From: Orbilia blumenaviensis
Lineage: Eukaryota > Ascomycota > Orbiliomycetes > Orbiliales > Orbiliaceae
DNA length: 64,000 nt
Direction of reading: 5' to 3'
NCBI GenBank assembly: GCA_036872755.1
Contig: JAVHNS010000010.1
Coordinates: 1,178,001 to 1,242,000 of the forward strand
How positions within the stretch are numbered: the first letter of the stretch is position 1; the number at the start of each line of letters is the position of its first letter. Shown here one piece after another: positions 33,101 through 46,647 of the stretch. The notes beneath the pieces are model-generated. The model was not told the origin of the DNA. It searched no databases and saw only the letters and a program-made list of their open reading frames with translations. Position numbers and translations under genes: made by a program.

Positions 33101-36100
33101 TGAAAGCGCACTGCATCTCGTTTAGATCTTGATCCTTGGAAAAAAAATTTCCATACACATAATCTCTCTCTCCCTCTCGCAAGGCTGACGTTCTTTTTTC
33201 GTTGTTTCGCTATCTGTGTCTGAGTCGCTTTGTTCTTTTGGGCTGATGGGCATTCCCCGCGAATGATTGCTCTTGGGATTGATTTTTTTTGTCTGAGATT
33301 AAATTCGACCACTCACTCCTAATTGGTCTAGAGTTCTTTTGTTGGGCAGGAAGCGAGATCGAGATCGGGGTGACCGGGAGCTGGAACGAGCACGGTACTT
33401 TGATGGGGGGAGAAGTATGTACTGTGATGAAGAAGAAGAGGTATGAAAATGGTGGAGTGGAGAAAGCTGGGATCTTGTCTATTGAATTGCGGAGCCAGAA
33501 CGTTCAAAAAAATTATTCACGAATTACCGTTCACTTCGCGTTGGAAGGGTTGGTTGGTTGGTTGGTTGGTTTCGCCTGTTGGATTGGATTGGATTGGATT
33601 TGCCGGGTGTGTTCTTGGTGCAGCTTAGTTCACCCTTTTTTGAGTCGTTACACAAAGACATTTATTGACAAAATTGAAACACGGGCTAAAATTTCTTTAG
33701 CCTCCTCCTCCACTTCATCATGCGTCACCAGTTGCACTGACCATTGGTCAATGTTTTTCCGTTGGCTGGTGTTAAGCAAGACAGACATCGCACAAGGGAT
33801 GACAGCTGTTAGATGTGTATCTTGTTGGAAATCTGAAGAAGGCCTAGGTGCGGGGGGGGAGAATGCCTTCTCTTAAGGATTCAACAAGCTTCAGTGTGAA
33901 CTGAGCAAGCAGGTTTTTTATTTATTTTTATTTTGACAGCGGGCCTGAATGGCCATGGGCGTTCTGGATGCGATCGCCAATCGAGATCGTTGGGTCCAGC
34001 GCCCGCTGCAAGCCTCAAGGAGACAAGAAAAAGCTGGGGCAAAAAAAATAAAAGGCACAAAATTAGCATCTGCAGCTTGTGTGTCAACCCGCACGGCCTG
34101 AAATTTTAATATCTGACAATGAGGCGCTGGCGTTTCTGGGAGTCGGTCTCAGATGCCGGCTAGATAGCAAAAGCAAACGGCCATCTTCATCGGAGAGGGG
34201 GCATGGTTCACCCCACTCGTGGAAAGAGGATATGTCGGACCATTCGTTTGGGTTGTCGAAGAATTAAAAATTCTCTTCCGTTCGGTTCTATGGGTATTTT
34301 CAGGTTTCGCTGACAGGCTTCGGATTTATTTCTAATTTCAAAAGAAGCAGGCGAGAAAAAAAAGTCCCCCCATTGAATTGGAAAAACCCCCTTCAGGGGG
34401 TTCGTGGGGAGGTTCCTTTTTGTCTCAGCGAATAAAGTGAGCTCCAGGCGAAGGAGAAAAACCACGTTTTCCGTGGGACTGGTTCGTTTCGATTGCATCC
34501 TCTGATCTAATTTCGCTTAAACGACAGGGCGAACATATCCATGTCCACTTGTATCGCCTGCCGATGGTGCCAATCGAAGGTGAAAATCAGACCTTAGCTT
34601 TGACTGGACTGAATTGGAATTGCATGGGATGACAGCTAGGCGGGAGCTGAAGGGAGGGGTATGCGTAGGAGGTTAGAATTTGGGTATATTTGGGGACTTT
34701 GTGCAATTGTATGACCTGTGCGATATTAGATGTCTTATGAGAAGTACCTAGGTATGTTTGGTGGTTGTTCATGTTCTTGTGATAGCCACTCCCCTTCCGT
34801 TCGCAATCTGGGGAAACAATGATGACAGGAGATAGACAGGTATATCGTACATGTTTCCCTATATTTCCTTACGTATTATGGGAGTTCGGCACTGTGTCCT
34901 GGTCTGAGATCAGCGCCGAAGCTAGAACGGGTCTGGTATCTCGATATGGATTTCCGGGTGCAGACGGAAGATTTGAGAGACGATACAGGGTCAAATATCA
35001 ATTATGATCAAGTGACATGATTCGGGCTGTTGGTAGTTCGGAATTATGTTGGGCTGCATCCAGAGGTATGAAAAAGTAAAAAAAAAAGATTGGAATGGTG
35101 GAGTTGGGAAACCTTTGCTTACATATTACGCCCGCCGCCATGCTATGGCGGGTTTCTTATTTTTGATATTTTTGCGTATCATGCGCATGATGGGGAAAGT
35201 TTTGACTTTGGAACCATGAACTAAGGCTGCGACTTGAGGTAGCAGCCGTCCTTCCCATGTAAAATCTGACAGCAATCGGGAAGCGTCTACCGATTGACCC
35301 TAGGACCAAAAGGTAGGAACTATTGCTGTTCCTTGCAGCTGCTGATGCCGCAGATTAGCCCCTCCAAGCTTGCCAGGCCGGCCGTTGGTGTGGGTGGGCC
35401 ATGTCCCAAGCTCGCACGGTGTCTGCAGAAACCGCGGCCCCGACCAATGATGCATCACGGACAAGATTCGACGCTGCAGTCTAGCCGTGATAGGCCTTGT
35501 TATGGGCCCGTCGAGTTATTACACAAGACGAGACGGGCAGAGAGACAATTGGGCGCTGCATGGGGGCATCCCACTATCGAACGGGTAGTTTCTGCTTGGT
35601 CCAAGATGATGCCGATGCACCTCCCCGGGATGAAGGTACCTGTGTCGAAGGTCTTGAGAGGCGCGCTCCTCGAATTGATTCCAGTGACGCGGGAGCAATT
35701 TTACTTACCTGCAGCGACTGGCAAGGCAAGTTCCTTCGTCGTCGCAGAGTGTGCTATTTTCTGCACTACCGTCCAACCACTCTTTGTTTCTTTTCCCTTG
35801 CTTGCATTCCTGCTGGCATCTCTTAACCCTCTTAATATTCCTATTCCTCTCGTTCTTTCCGTTTTTTCTGCTGTGCCTGTGCGGCTTTCCCGTGCAATGC
35901 TGGTAGACTGTCCTCTCGTTTAATTCTTTGTTCTCCAACCTTCCGTCATTCCTTAGATAATACCGATATCTCGATCGTTCACCTGTTGAAGAAGTTGAAG
36001 TTTGAAGTTTGAAGTTGCATTAGCATTTACAGTTGGAGAATTGAACTATCAAAGTATACTTCCAAGTTACTTAGCGCAGCACACGCATTTGGAGCAGTAC

Positions 36101-36242
36101 AGCATATTCACCACACGGCCAACACAAAATTTCCCGCTGGATATATCCTTCCTCGACCTCACGGACAATTATCACCAACATCTCCATCAAGGACCCTTAA
36201 TGCATTAACCGACCAAATTCTATAGCAATTAATCATTTGCCT
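30123..36242. other. Long intergenic region
   Basis: About 6 kb with no gene I can support. It contains a (TTACC)n run at about 32,856-32,891, GGTT and GGATT short repeats near 33,546-33,600, and many T tracts. Frames of up to about 210 codons (33,289-33,876; 35,294-35,923) start at non-ATG or weak codons and have no protein-like features. The right end probably holds the promoter and leader of the DUF4203 gene. Confidence 0.45.
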
Positions 36243-36364
36243 GTGAGTGCCGACTTCCAGATGGCGCTTTCTCAAATCTGCCCTTTTTCCCAAGCCTTCT
36301 GGCCGGTTTAAGCCTGGCATATCAGGCCTGTCATTCTAACTAACCCCGTGAACATACAATCCAG
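36243..36364 (+). other. Probable 5'-UTR intron of the DUF4203 gene
   Basis: GTGAGT donor, a CTAACTAAC branch region and CAATCCAG acceptor, 122 bp, about 325 bp upstream of the ATG at 36,690. Supported by signals only. Confidence 0.4.
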
Positions 36365-36689
36365 CGTTCCTCCCTTTCGCGCCGATATCACTTTTTTCTT
36401 CTTTTTCTTTGCCATTCCGTGATGACTACGACGCCTTGAATATATACTACTAAGTACTTATACGCACAAATCTTACCCGAAAACGACTATACCGTTCCCG
36501 TCGGACTTTATCTTTTTTATTTTTTTACTGTCCGACTGTCCGCCCGTCTCTTGTACAGCCGAGACGTAGGGATTACTTCCTAAGTTGTCACTAGGATATC
36601 CTTTCTCTCTAAAGTTTCTTTACTATCCTTTTAGCACGGGCCAACAGAACGAACGACGTATTCGACTAGTATATACATATTAGTTGACA

Positions 36690-39600
36690 ATGAGGGCCAC
36701 CAGTTGGCTACGAGTTGGTGTTGCAGTGTGCTCACTGCTGCCACTTATCTCGGGCTATGCAATTCGAGACACCAAGGCCGTTATCGTCGAGCGAGGATTC
36801 ATTGTTACATATATTTCCGACAAGGAAGCCTTAGCGTCACGGTTGAACAAACGACAAGAAGGGGAACCGCAGGATACATCTGAGCCGCCGGCTAGAGCAT
36901 CGTCTTCGAGACCCACACCCGCATCTTCTTCGAGAAGGGATACAGCAACGCCGAGCGGTGATGGAGACCAGCCCGAACAAACAACTGAATCAAAAACGGA
37001 GGGACCGACGCAGACAGACTTTGCTCCTACTGCTACTGAAAGTGCACCGGCCGAGACAAGTGATGCTTCCGATAAAAATGGATTACCATATACACCACCT
37101 CTGACACCAGCCTTTGCCTTTGCTGGATTCTTGCTCCTGGTTGCTGGCGTACCCTATACTTTGGCTGGTGTCAGACATAAGCAGTAAGTGGAAAAAAATA
37201 ATGACCGGTCCTAGGAAGATTTTTGGTGCTAATGATGATGTTCTGTAGAATTCACATTTTCCTGAGTACCTGTCTGTTGGCGAGTTTGGGCGTTTCGGTA
37301 CTGATAATATACGTAATGAACCCGCCCGTCTCTAACGCATTGCAGGGAGGATATGTGGCTGCTATTGCTATCACTGGGTTGATATTTGGTGGTCTGGCTG
37401 TTATATTCCCAGAAGTCACCGAAGTATTGGCTTGTTTGTTGGGTGGATTTTGCCTTGCTCAATGGTGTATGTCATTCTTTGGCCCCAAAAACCCACGAAA
37501 CCTACTGACTTAATATTGGAAAATAGTCCTTGTTTTGAAAGCAGGCGGTCTCGTTCAGGGCGGATACGAAAAGATCATTTTTATTCTTTGCTTCAGTATC
37601 GGTTTGTTCTGTCTTGCACTTCACCACACGACCCGACCATACGGTATGATATTTTCAATCGCATTTTCTGGGGCTACTGCTACCGTGCTCGGAATCGACT
37701 TCTTCTCGAGGGCAGGGTTGAAGGAATTTTGGCTATATGTCTGGGGTATGGGAATAATCTATTGTATCTTCGGGGACTTTTTTACTAATGCAATATAGGG
37801 CTGAACGATAATATCTTCCCTCTCGAAACCAATACCTTCCCGTTAACTCGAGGCATCAGAGTCGAAATCGCCGCTATCGTTGTCATCACTTGTTTTGGAA
37901 TAATATCCCAGATGAAACTTTGTACGTCTCATAAAATTTCATGTTCGTCTCGAGTTCGGTATACTGATATCTATATAGGGCAAGTCATCAAGCAGAAGCG
38001 TGAAGAGCGTGAAGAAGTCCGCAAACAACGTCAAGCTGATCTTGAGGCCATGGAAGCCGAGAACGGCCGTCGGGTCGAAGAGGCCGCTCAGCGTGATCGG
38101 GATGTATGGGAGAAGCAGTATGGTGATAAATCGCACACTACGACTACACTTGTTCCCGAGGACCCAACGGCTAGCCCGAGTGCTAGTGCCGAATTGAATC
38201 AGAAGCATTTGAGCCGAGACTCTGGATTACCACAAAGCTCCAAGAACTCGACCGACGGTGGCAGTTCGAAGAATGTTGCCACTGATAGTATTGAAATGGT
38301 TGGCTTGCAAAAGGTCGCTGAAGGTCAAGAAGCCGCCGCCGCTACTGTTCCTGGAACTGAAGGCCAAGTACCAGTCCCACCCCACGCTCGGGAAGGAGAG
38401 GCTCCTGCACAAGGCCCCACGCAAACCCAAACTGAAGCCACTCCTGCGGCTCCAACTGAAACCGCTGCTCCCGCTCCTGCCGGCCCACCCGAACCAAGAT
38501 TCTTTGCCCCCGCTGTTGTAATCCGAGAAAAGGGTGACGTCGAAGAACCCACTGCTCCAGGATCTTCCGCCAATAATGGCGTCACAGGCCTTACTACCGT
38601 CCACACTGTTATCATTGATCCAAACCAACAAGAAGACGATGACGATGCCTCCTCCCTTGCCACATTTGCCGATTCCGTTCAGGGTGATAAGAGAAAATCC
38701 ATGGCCATCAGTGTCGCTTCGGTTCAACCCTTAAATCAAGTTCAAGATATCCCACACGATGATGCAGCTTCCTCTGTTGCCGGCGTTCTTGATGATGAGG
38801 AAGACGAGAGATCAGAGGATGAGATGCCACTTGTTGGTGAAGATACTGGAAGAAGACGATCTGTTATCTCTTTAACAGGACGACGCAATTCGCTATCCTC
38901 TAATAAGCGCATGTCTATCGTTTCTTTGGTCAGGAAGGCTTCGCAGCGATCCAATAAGTCTAATAGGCCGTTGTCGCCGCAACCACAGGCACCATTGTCG
39001 CCACTGTCACCAGTTGAGGGTCCAAAGGAGGAGGGAGAGCAAGAGAAGGCTGCGGAGGAAAAGAAGGAATCGGCACCAACTTCGCCAATTGAACCTACAA
39101 AGGTTGTCTCTAGAAGGCAGTCTTTGGCGCCACTATCTGAGGGAGCTGCTCCCGAGTCTACCGGTGAGAAGGAAGTTGCAGAGAAGACAGGTGACGACAA
39201 GACAATATCCCGAAAAACATCTGTCGTTGGTTCCGTCAAACAGGAGGAAGCCACAGCTCCAGGCTCGCCATCTAAGGACTCGATCAAACAGCCGAAATCT
39301 CGGAAAGAAGCTAAGGCTCCAGCTGTTGGACCTCCAGCTCCTCTTCGACATGGAAGCCTCCAAAGCATTCGTCCACCATCGAAGATTGTCAAGACTTACC
39401 GAGTCAGTGAATGGGCTAAGCATCTTGATCCTGCTGATGAGCCCCAATACGACGATATTGAACCAATCGACACTCCTGAGGTTGTTCAGGAGAAGGCCGC
39501 TCCTGTCCACGTCATGGAATTGCAGGAGGGTACTTCTTCCGCAAAGGTTCCACCTCCAATCCAAGGTTTAAGCAGAAGCGATACCTACCAGTCGATGCAA

Positions 39601-40608
39601 GCTGGAAACATGGTCAGCAGGACTAATACCTTAACTACCATCCGAGAGGCACCGCCAAATCTACAAGCCCAGACACACATAATGCAGGTTCCCACGCATG
39701 TGTACCAAGCCCAGACTCCTACGTCACCCATGATGCCTGCATCTCCACAGATCCCCACTGTTGTCGTTGCGTCTCCACCCCCATCCCGCAATGGCCAACC
39801 ACTTGTACAGGCCCCAGTTACCAACCAGCCTATCGTCGAGTCTCCTGTTGAAGATGTTGAAATGAACATTTCACAGCGGGCTGTCTCGCCTACACCTTCT
39901 CAGCTTCCTGCTATGTGCGAGACTCTTCTCACAAAGCGTGAAAGCATGCTCAAGGCTACACCAAACTTCTCCACCGTTGCCGATAACACCACTATGTATG
40001 CCCAGTCGATGACCCAGCCACAGCCAGTTTTCCAAAGCCCAATCTTGCCAAATGCTTCCGCTTCGACTTTGAGCTTGAACCGTCGTTCAGCATCTGGTGC
40101 TTCACTGATCCAGCAGCAACGTAGCAGCAGCGGCACGACGTATGCCGCCAGCATGATTGGCAGCGCTGCTCCAAGTAGCCGTATTCCATCGATGGAAATC
40201 CAGCCTGGTATGATGGCGGGATACAACCCATATATTGCTCCAGTCTCGCCCTCCATGTCGGCCTCACCATTGATGCCCAGCATTCCAGTTCCTCACGGTG
40301 CCGTCGAGATGGCACCCCCACAGCCCCCAAAACAAGCACCAGGCGATCGTCGGGAAAATATGTTGAAGGCTTGGAGGGAATCGTTGATGCAGGATCAAGT
40401 TATCAGCGCAAGGACACACAACTCGATCCAAGGACGACGAAACGAAATGATCCAGGAGTCTGCCATGCTTAATATGTATGGCAAGCAGAAGGAGATGGAG
40501 AAGGCAATGCGGGACGGCATGGTCGAGGAAAGATATCGGAATCGCGATATGCTTTCCGTCCACCGGGAGGCTATGAAGAGGATGCAAGACAAGGCGAAGG
40601 GAATATAA
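36690..40608 (+). CDS. Seven-TM DUF4203/TMEM198-like membrane protein with long disordered tail
   Basis: Five exons (36690-37183, 37249-37466, 37527-37745, 37799-37921, 37979-40608) give 1227 aa. Residues 1-22 form a signal peptide. A Ser/Thr/Pro-rich extracytoplasmic stretch follows to about residue 130, then seven hydrophobic helices (about 135-345) of the DUF4203 type, ending GLNDNIFPLET...RVEIAAIVV and MKLW. The remaining roughly 870 residues are charged, Ser/Pro/Gln-rich and probably cytoplasmic and phosphorylated. The last 90 residues are more ordered and helical, starting RRENMLKAWRESLMQ, and look conserved. Introns are 53-65 bp with good branch points (TACTAATG in intron 3). Each splice joins continuous helices. 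Function is unknown; human TMEM198 is a Wnt co-factor, but that role should not be transferred here. Confidence 0.9.
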
Positions 40609-42882
40609 AACAATACCCTAATTTTTTACTATGGGTAATGATATGATATATTGATATCACAGAGATGGGATGAGGTACTCTTTGTCACGGTATGGTATGG
40701 ATGGGAGGCAGTTCAGTTTTTTTTCTTTGCAGTTTCTTTATTGATGATCTTATGCTCTTTAATTCTAATATCCATCCCTTCCTTCTTTCTGTCGTTGTCC
40801 GAACCCCCCAAAAGAAGTATTCCACTACAAACCCACTCCTTTGAAAAATTCTGTTTTGATGTTTGTTTTATAGGGCTAGTTCACATGTTACATAGGCGTT
40901 CCTCTCTGTCTTTCTCTCTCTCATTTTTGTCGATTTGTTTCCTTTACGTTTTTTCTCCCGGTCGATCGAGCTTCGGCTCTCGATGCAAAAATGGGACTTA
41001 TACCCCTCTGTCACTCGTTTACAACTAGATAAAAGAAAGACTGGTTTTTCTATTACTACTATTACAACTAGTTAACTACTATCCTTACTGTTTTATCATT
41101 CCACTCTCTTTCGCTCTATCTCATAAGCCCTACTTCATTCTTCTTCTTCGTACCTTTTTTTACTTGGTTCGGATGCTTATTGCAAAAAGTAGTCCTCTTT
41201 TTTTCTTAAGTCTTTTTTAATTCATTGTTTCTACCCACTACCTACCGTTTTGTTCTTATTATAGCAGTACCGCATTGCCTCAATTTTGGCGGTAACAGAT
41301 GCATCGGTGCAGGATATGCAGTACCCTTTTTTCCGCTATTGCTTTTCTGCGGGTCTTAGGTTTAACAATGGATTATTAGTACATCAAGCTGGTACATACA
41401 TACCTATCTACAATACGCACATCTATCTCACACCAATTCGTATATATGTCTACCTTCCCGTGAATACCAAGCCCCGGGTTGCACCTGTGCACTTGTGCAT
41501 TAGCTCCCTAACCTAACCTACGCTCCGGGGAGATCTTTCTTTTTTGTTTTTGTTACACACATAAACTAAATTAAATATCAAATAGGGTGCCACGCCAGAG
41601 GAAGGCGGGACTTTACAATTAGTGCCGCACCTCCCACCCAATACGTATCGATAAGCGTTATTATCTCCCAACTCCGTGGTGACTTTTTTTTCGGGAGCTT
41701 AGTCCAGGTAGGTAGGTAGTTTAATAATATCTCCTATTGTTGTTTCCAATGCCGATTTTTATAAATTATCGTTATGGCTAACGAAACGGCGGTTTTAACG
41801 CCGGATTAAGCTGTAGTATACTTTCCGGCGGGGAGAAGGAAAGTACACTAAAGTATTCTAAGTTTTGCTGGGTGCACCAAGTAACGGGTATAGAGAGTGG
41901 CCGTGGTACCTTTTTGGTCGTATATTATTATAGATATGGATGATGGCGTTTTCGCTTGTAGGTGCAAATGAGTTTATGTATGTAATGTATATGTACGCCG
42001 GTGGGATTTAATTTCGTTTGCCGCCGGGCTTTTTCGCTGGCCGCCGCTGACGGTTGTGGTGGAGGATGGCGCTGGTGCGCCTAGGGGGGGGATTGCGTAA
42101 TACTAGAGGACCAGGGGGGGAGGCTTCTGGATGGAAATTCTAGGGGGAGGGGGGTTAAACCGTTGCCTTCCCATATTCCGAGGATTCGTGGGTGGTTTCT
42201 TTCATCTTAGGCTTCTTGTGGCATTTTAGAAAAATGGAACTGTGGAAAGGAGATTGCATGTAGATTCGTGATTATGGCGAGGTGCGTACGGCTGTATATG
42301 GGGTTGGGGGGGTTCCGTGGGGAGACGGTGTTTTTTTTTTATATTATGTGTATCTGGTCGTGTAGATGCAGATGCAGAGGTATTTGAATATAAAAGCGCG
42401 CAACGGTTCCAGTGAGATGTTGATTGTACAGTCAGATTTTTGTATTAAATATGTACAAAGTTGTGGTAGTGGTATGAAGGCTGTAGGAAGCAATAAAATC
42501 AAGCTATATCATCGCTGTTTTCTTTTATCGCAGTACAGTTATACAAGGAGGGTGGGTTTATACAGTTTGTGCCTCCAAAGTAGGACTCGCCGGTTACTTC
42601 TTCTTCTTCTTCTCTTTCTCTCACCGACTGGTATCGAGCGCTGTATTCAAATGCTGGCGGGCTGTTCTTAGATGTGTATATTTTAGAATCCCAGACCGAG
42701 TATTTCGGAACACAATAATGATCACCAATTCCTACCAGTATAGAATAATCCATTCGTGAAACCCCGTCTCTTTTTCTTCCTTTCGTTCCTTTCCCACCAA
42801 AATTTTTTATATATCCCAAAAAAAAGACTCCCAGCGTCGCCAACTGCTTCTTCTTCTCTTGCAAAAACACCGAAAACAAAAC
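40609..42882. other. Intergenic region
   Basis: Convergent 3' flanks of the DUF4203 gene (plus) and the NDUFB3 gene (minus). T-rich tracts near 40,720-41,220 and G-rich runs near 42,080-42,150. No gene supported. Confidence 0.45.
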
Positions 42883-43264
42883 TCAGTGATGCCCATCTCC
42901 ATGCCCATCATCATGTCCGTGTCCGTGACTCTTCGCCGGGAAGAACATGTACTCTGCAGCACAGTACACCGTGAAAGCTACGGTTGCGATGCCGAGGCCT
43001 GGGAAGAATCCTCGAAAGCGTTGTATACGGGTGAAAGGGCCGCTGTAGCGCCATGCTTCACTATATCATTCCCAATTAAAGAAAGGCGTTAGGACTTCTT
43101 CATATTCCTTTTGTAAAAAACATGTAGCTAGGTGATATTGCTTTCGGATTGATTCGGGATTGGTTTGGAAGGAAGGAAGGGGGGGAGAAGTACTGTCTGG
43201 CCCATGGATCTGGGAGGTTCCGGCCGGCGCGGAGGAGGGACTGTGGGTTGAATTTGTCGACCAT
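42883..43264 (-). CDS. NADH:ubiquinone oxidoreductase subunit B12 (NDUFB3)
   Basis: Two exons (43264-43194, 43060-42883) encode 82 aa, an accessory subunit of mitochondrial complex I in the membrane arm. The core EAWRYSGPFTRIQRFRGFFP followed by GLGIATVAF is the family signature, preceded by LPDPWARH across the splice. One membrane helix lies at about residues 43-62. The C-terminus is a His/Gly/Asp-rich tail (HGHGHDDGHGDGHH), longer in His than usual but typical in kind. The intron is 133 bp with GTACTT donor, GTCCTAACG branch point and GATATAG acceptor. A further 5'-UTR intron is likely at 43,274-43,348. The gene is divergent from CAF1, sharing an 800-bp intergenic region. Confidence 0.9.
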
Positions 43265-44063
43265 GATGGGAGGCTATAATTGACCGTTGTTAGCAAAGGT
43301 GGAAGGTATAGTTCGTGAGGATTCCAACGGGAGAGGTAGAGGACTTACGGATGGTGGTACAGGGCCGATTGGAGGGGATGACGCTGTGGGAGGTTGAAAT
43401 GGGAGGACGGTGATTGGACGTTTGCGAGCGACGTCTAATACAGTACACAAGAAGGTACTTCCTAGCAACTAGGAGTGGCTAATGAGGTGGCTAATGAGGT
43501 GGCTAGTAGAAAGCGCTTGGCAGTAGCATATGGAAGGCCTGGTTGGTGTGGTGTGTATAGCTGTATGTATAGATCTGTGGCTGGACGATGACTAAGCCAC
43601 ACGCACACAGACACACACAGGACTGCAACCTCTCGCCCTGCAACCTCTCAAACCCACGCTTGCCCATTCACTGCTCGCATCGAGAACTTCAACGAATCTG
43701 CTTTTTTTCTATCTGCTTCCTATCGCACGGCACTGATAACTGACGAGTAGCATCTCCTTCATCGGCAAGGATACAAGCATCGAGGACGATACTTGGGTGT
43801 GGGATAGGATAGGATATTGCTGGTGCTACCCTGCTATCTTCTACTACTACTATTGAGAGGGCTTCCCTGTGATGGCTGCCCTCCTGTGCTAGACCCGCTC
43901 TCCCCTCTCCGATGGATCTATCGAACACCTTCGCCACCACGTCTCGCATTGATCCCTGTCGACTATCCTCAACCTCCTCCCTCCCCTCCTCCTCCTCCTC
44001 CTCACCATCCTCCTCTCGTTCAAGATAACATCGTCGTTCGTCTCCCGCCCTTCGATCGCCACG
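43265..44063. promoter_or_regulatory. Divergent promoter region between NDUFB3 and CAF1
   Basis: 800 bp between two opposed starts, including the probable NDUFB3 5'-UTR intron (43,274-43,348). GAGGTGGCTAAT is tandemly repeated near 43,475-43,503. A CCTCC-rich leader lies just before the CAF1 ATG. A shared bidirectional promoter is inferred from the arrangement. Confidence 0.5.
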
Positions 44064-45504
44064 ATGCCTCCCGCTCGAGGCAATGCCTTCGGGCCGCCCA
44101 TGCACACCTCCTCGCCCTTTGGGAACCAACATCTCATCCACGGCAACCCCCACCATGCCTCTCACCACCTCGCACACCACCAGATGCAACCACAGCATCA
44201 ACAGCATATCCCACACCAGCCTCATCACCCCCAGCACACCCAGCAGACTCAACACCAGGCCGCGCTGCAACAGCAGGTAGCAGCACACCAACATGCTCAG
44301 CAACAGCAGCAACAACATTCTCAGCAGTCACTTCATTCCCAGGCCGCGACTCAGCAGCAGCAGCAATCGTTACAGCAAGCCGCGGCTGCGGCTGCAACCG
44401 CCATAAGAGAGGTGTGGAAGGGTAACCTGGAGACTGAAATCGCCGTGCTGAGAGATCTTGTTGAGGATTATCCGTACATTGCAATGGATACAGAGTTTCC
44501 GGGGATAGTGGCCCGGCCGATCGGTGGCTTCCGTAGCAAGGCAGACTACCATTATCAGACTCTCCGATGCAACGTGGACATGCTCAAGATAATACAGTTG
44601 GGCATTACTTTCTACGACGAAAACGGGAAAACACCGGAGCCTGTATCCACCTGGCAGTTCAATTTCCAATTCTCGCTCGCGGATGATATGTACGCGCAGG
44701 ATTCCATCGATCTGTTGACGAAGTCCGGGATCGATTTCAAGCGTCACGAGGACTTTGGGATTAATGTCACGCAGTTTGGAGAGCTTCTTATCTCGTCTGG
44801 ATTGGTCCTCTTGGATAATGTCAAGTGGGTTTCATTTCACAGCGGGTATGATTTCGGGTATCTGGTGAAGATAATGTTGTGTCAGGCGCTCCCCTCGGAG
44901 GAAAACGAATTCCGGAAGTATCTGCATACTTTCTTCCCTGCTTTATATGATATTAAGTATTTGATGAAGTCGGTGAAGACGTTGAAGGGTGGCTTGCAGG
45001 ATATCGCGGAGGAGATGGGGATACAGAGAGTTGGACCGCAACATCAGGCCGGTAGTGACAGCCTTTTGACGGGACACATATTCTTTGCGATGAAGGGCAG
45101 GTTTTTTGAGGGGAAGATCGATGAGGAGAAGTACTGGTACGGCGCTCCACCCAAATTTTTTTTTTTTATCTATTATTTATTTAGGGACGATGCTAACTAT
45201 GGATTAATCGGTGGGGGAATTTAGTGGCCAGGTTTGGGGATTGAACGGAGTCGGTAACTCCGGTCCTACTCTTAACACCGCTGGTGCTGTTCAGTATATG
45301 AACGGCCAGCCTAATGGCGGACATCTCCCTGCTACCCCGACGAATGCGGTCCCATCTGTGCCGACCACCGGTATGACGCCTGGTCCTATGACCCCGCAGC
45401 AGCAGATCAACCCGTACGCCCAACCGCCGCCTCAGAATAGTCAACAAGGTGTCAATCCTATGGGCAGCGGGGGGTTCCAATTCGGGAAGATTGGAGGGAT
45501 GTGA
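44064..45504 (+). CDS. CAF1: CCR4-NOT deadenylase subunit CAF1/POP2
   Basis: Two exons (44064-45136, 45225-45504) give 450 aa. It is a 3'-5' poly(A) exonuclease of the DEDD superfamily that shortens mRNA tails within the CCR4-NOT complex. Residues 1-115 are a His/Gln-rich prion-like head. The catalytic domain runs from IREVWKGNLE (about 116) to the splice site. All four acidic residues are present: Asp142 and Glu144 (MDTEFPG), Asp263 (GYDFGYL) and Asp332 (GSDSLLTG). The 88-bp intron has a TGCTAAC branch point; joining restores KYCGQVWGLNG. Reading through it would end in a short unrelated tail. The final 70 residues are Pro/Gln/Gly-rich. The start gives the MPPARGNAFGPPM opening expected of the family. 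Confidence 0.95.
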
Positions 45505-46647
45505 TGGAGGGTGTGTGAGGTATGGTAAATCGCACGAAAGAGAGGTAATAAAACGGGTGCGCTACACAGTTACATAGTAAATGTGTATGTGAGACTCCAA
45601 CAGATGCTTTCTTAGATTAAAGTAGCAGCAATATGGAGGAAGAACAACAAGAAAAGGAAAAAAGAAAAAAGAAAAGGAGGGGGAAGAAATGTATTGATGT
45701 ACTTCAGTTTGTTTCTAGATCCTGCTATGTTTTTTTTTTTATGGCTCCTTCTTTCCTGTGCATCTGGGCGTCCTTGCGGCATTTCCCCTTCCCTCTTCGT
45801 GGCGACAACAGTACGCGCACACCGGGTCCTTCTTTTCCTTTCCTTTCTACCGTTCTGCTGTTTTTATTTCTCTATGCTTATGTTTTCTTTGTTCCCCTGA
45901 AAAAGTTTCGGGCCTTTGATATGACGGGAAGCATACGGGGGTCCTTCTTTCTTTTCGTTACATCAATTCCTTCTTGTTTTTCCTTCTTCTTCTGCCTCTC
46001 TCCATGTTCAGGTTTCTATCATGGCCCATATCATTTCCCTCTTCACCTCCCTCTTCCGTCCCCCGCCGCTCATGTTTTTCCTTTTTTTACAAACTGTTAA
46101 TTCCCAGTTCTTTTTGGAGTCATTGGTGTACAATGTGGCTTTTCCTTGCCCGTTCTTTTCTTCTGTTACTCCTTTTTTTTTCGTGGTCGTCGTTTTTTTT
46201 ATCTTATTTCATATAGTATAGTACTCTGGAGAAATCCGGTGATGTATTGCTGCTGCTCCGTTGATATCCTTCTTAAACTCGTGTTTTCGCTCTCTCGTTC
46301 CCTCACTAGCTTATACTATAACTGTAAATATATATGCTGCTTCTTGCTTCCATTCGAGATGACACTTTTTTTCTCTCTCTCTCTATATATATATCTGATT
46401 CTTCTGGTAGCTATAGTTTAAGTGAAATGAAATCAACAAGCTTGGGTGGGGTTTTTAAGATATCTCCTAGTTTTGAAACTAGACGCTATTACCTATGTGA
46501 TGTGGACGTATAGCTCTGTGACCGAGACTAGGTACCTACTAATAACTCAAGAAAGAAGTCTAGATTTCCAAAAATAATCCCTATAATACAATACAATACC
46601 ATAATAACCCCCCAGTTTCCGAATTATAAGGCTTAAAAAGAGGAGTC
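45505..46647. other. Convergent intergenic region between CAF1 and RPA49
   Basis: 3' flanks only. A strongly T/C-rich plus strand from about 45,730 to 46,400 produces several meaningless hydrophobic frames. No gene supported. Confidence 0.5.

Noticed and set aside
33289..33876. 195-codon plus-strand frame
   Set aside because: Starts at TTG, crosses GGTT/GGATT microsatellites and has no coherent protein character.
34541..34597. 18-codon frame resembling the first half of a Zn2Cys6 domain (CIACRWCQSKVK)
   Set aside because: It stops at once, the third conserved Cys is missing, and no acceptor restores the motif; probably chance.
35294..35923. 209-codon plus-strand frame
   Set aside because: Composition matches a promoter/leader region; no domain, and the hydrophobic end is a T/C-rich tract.
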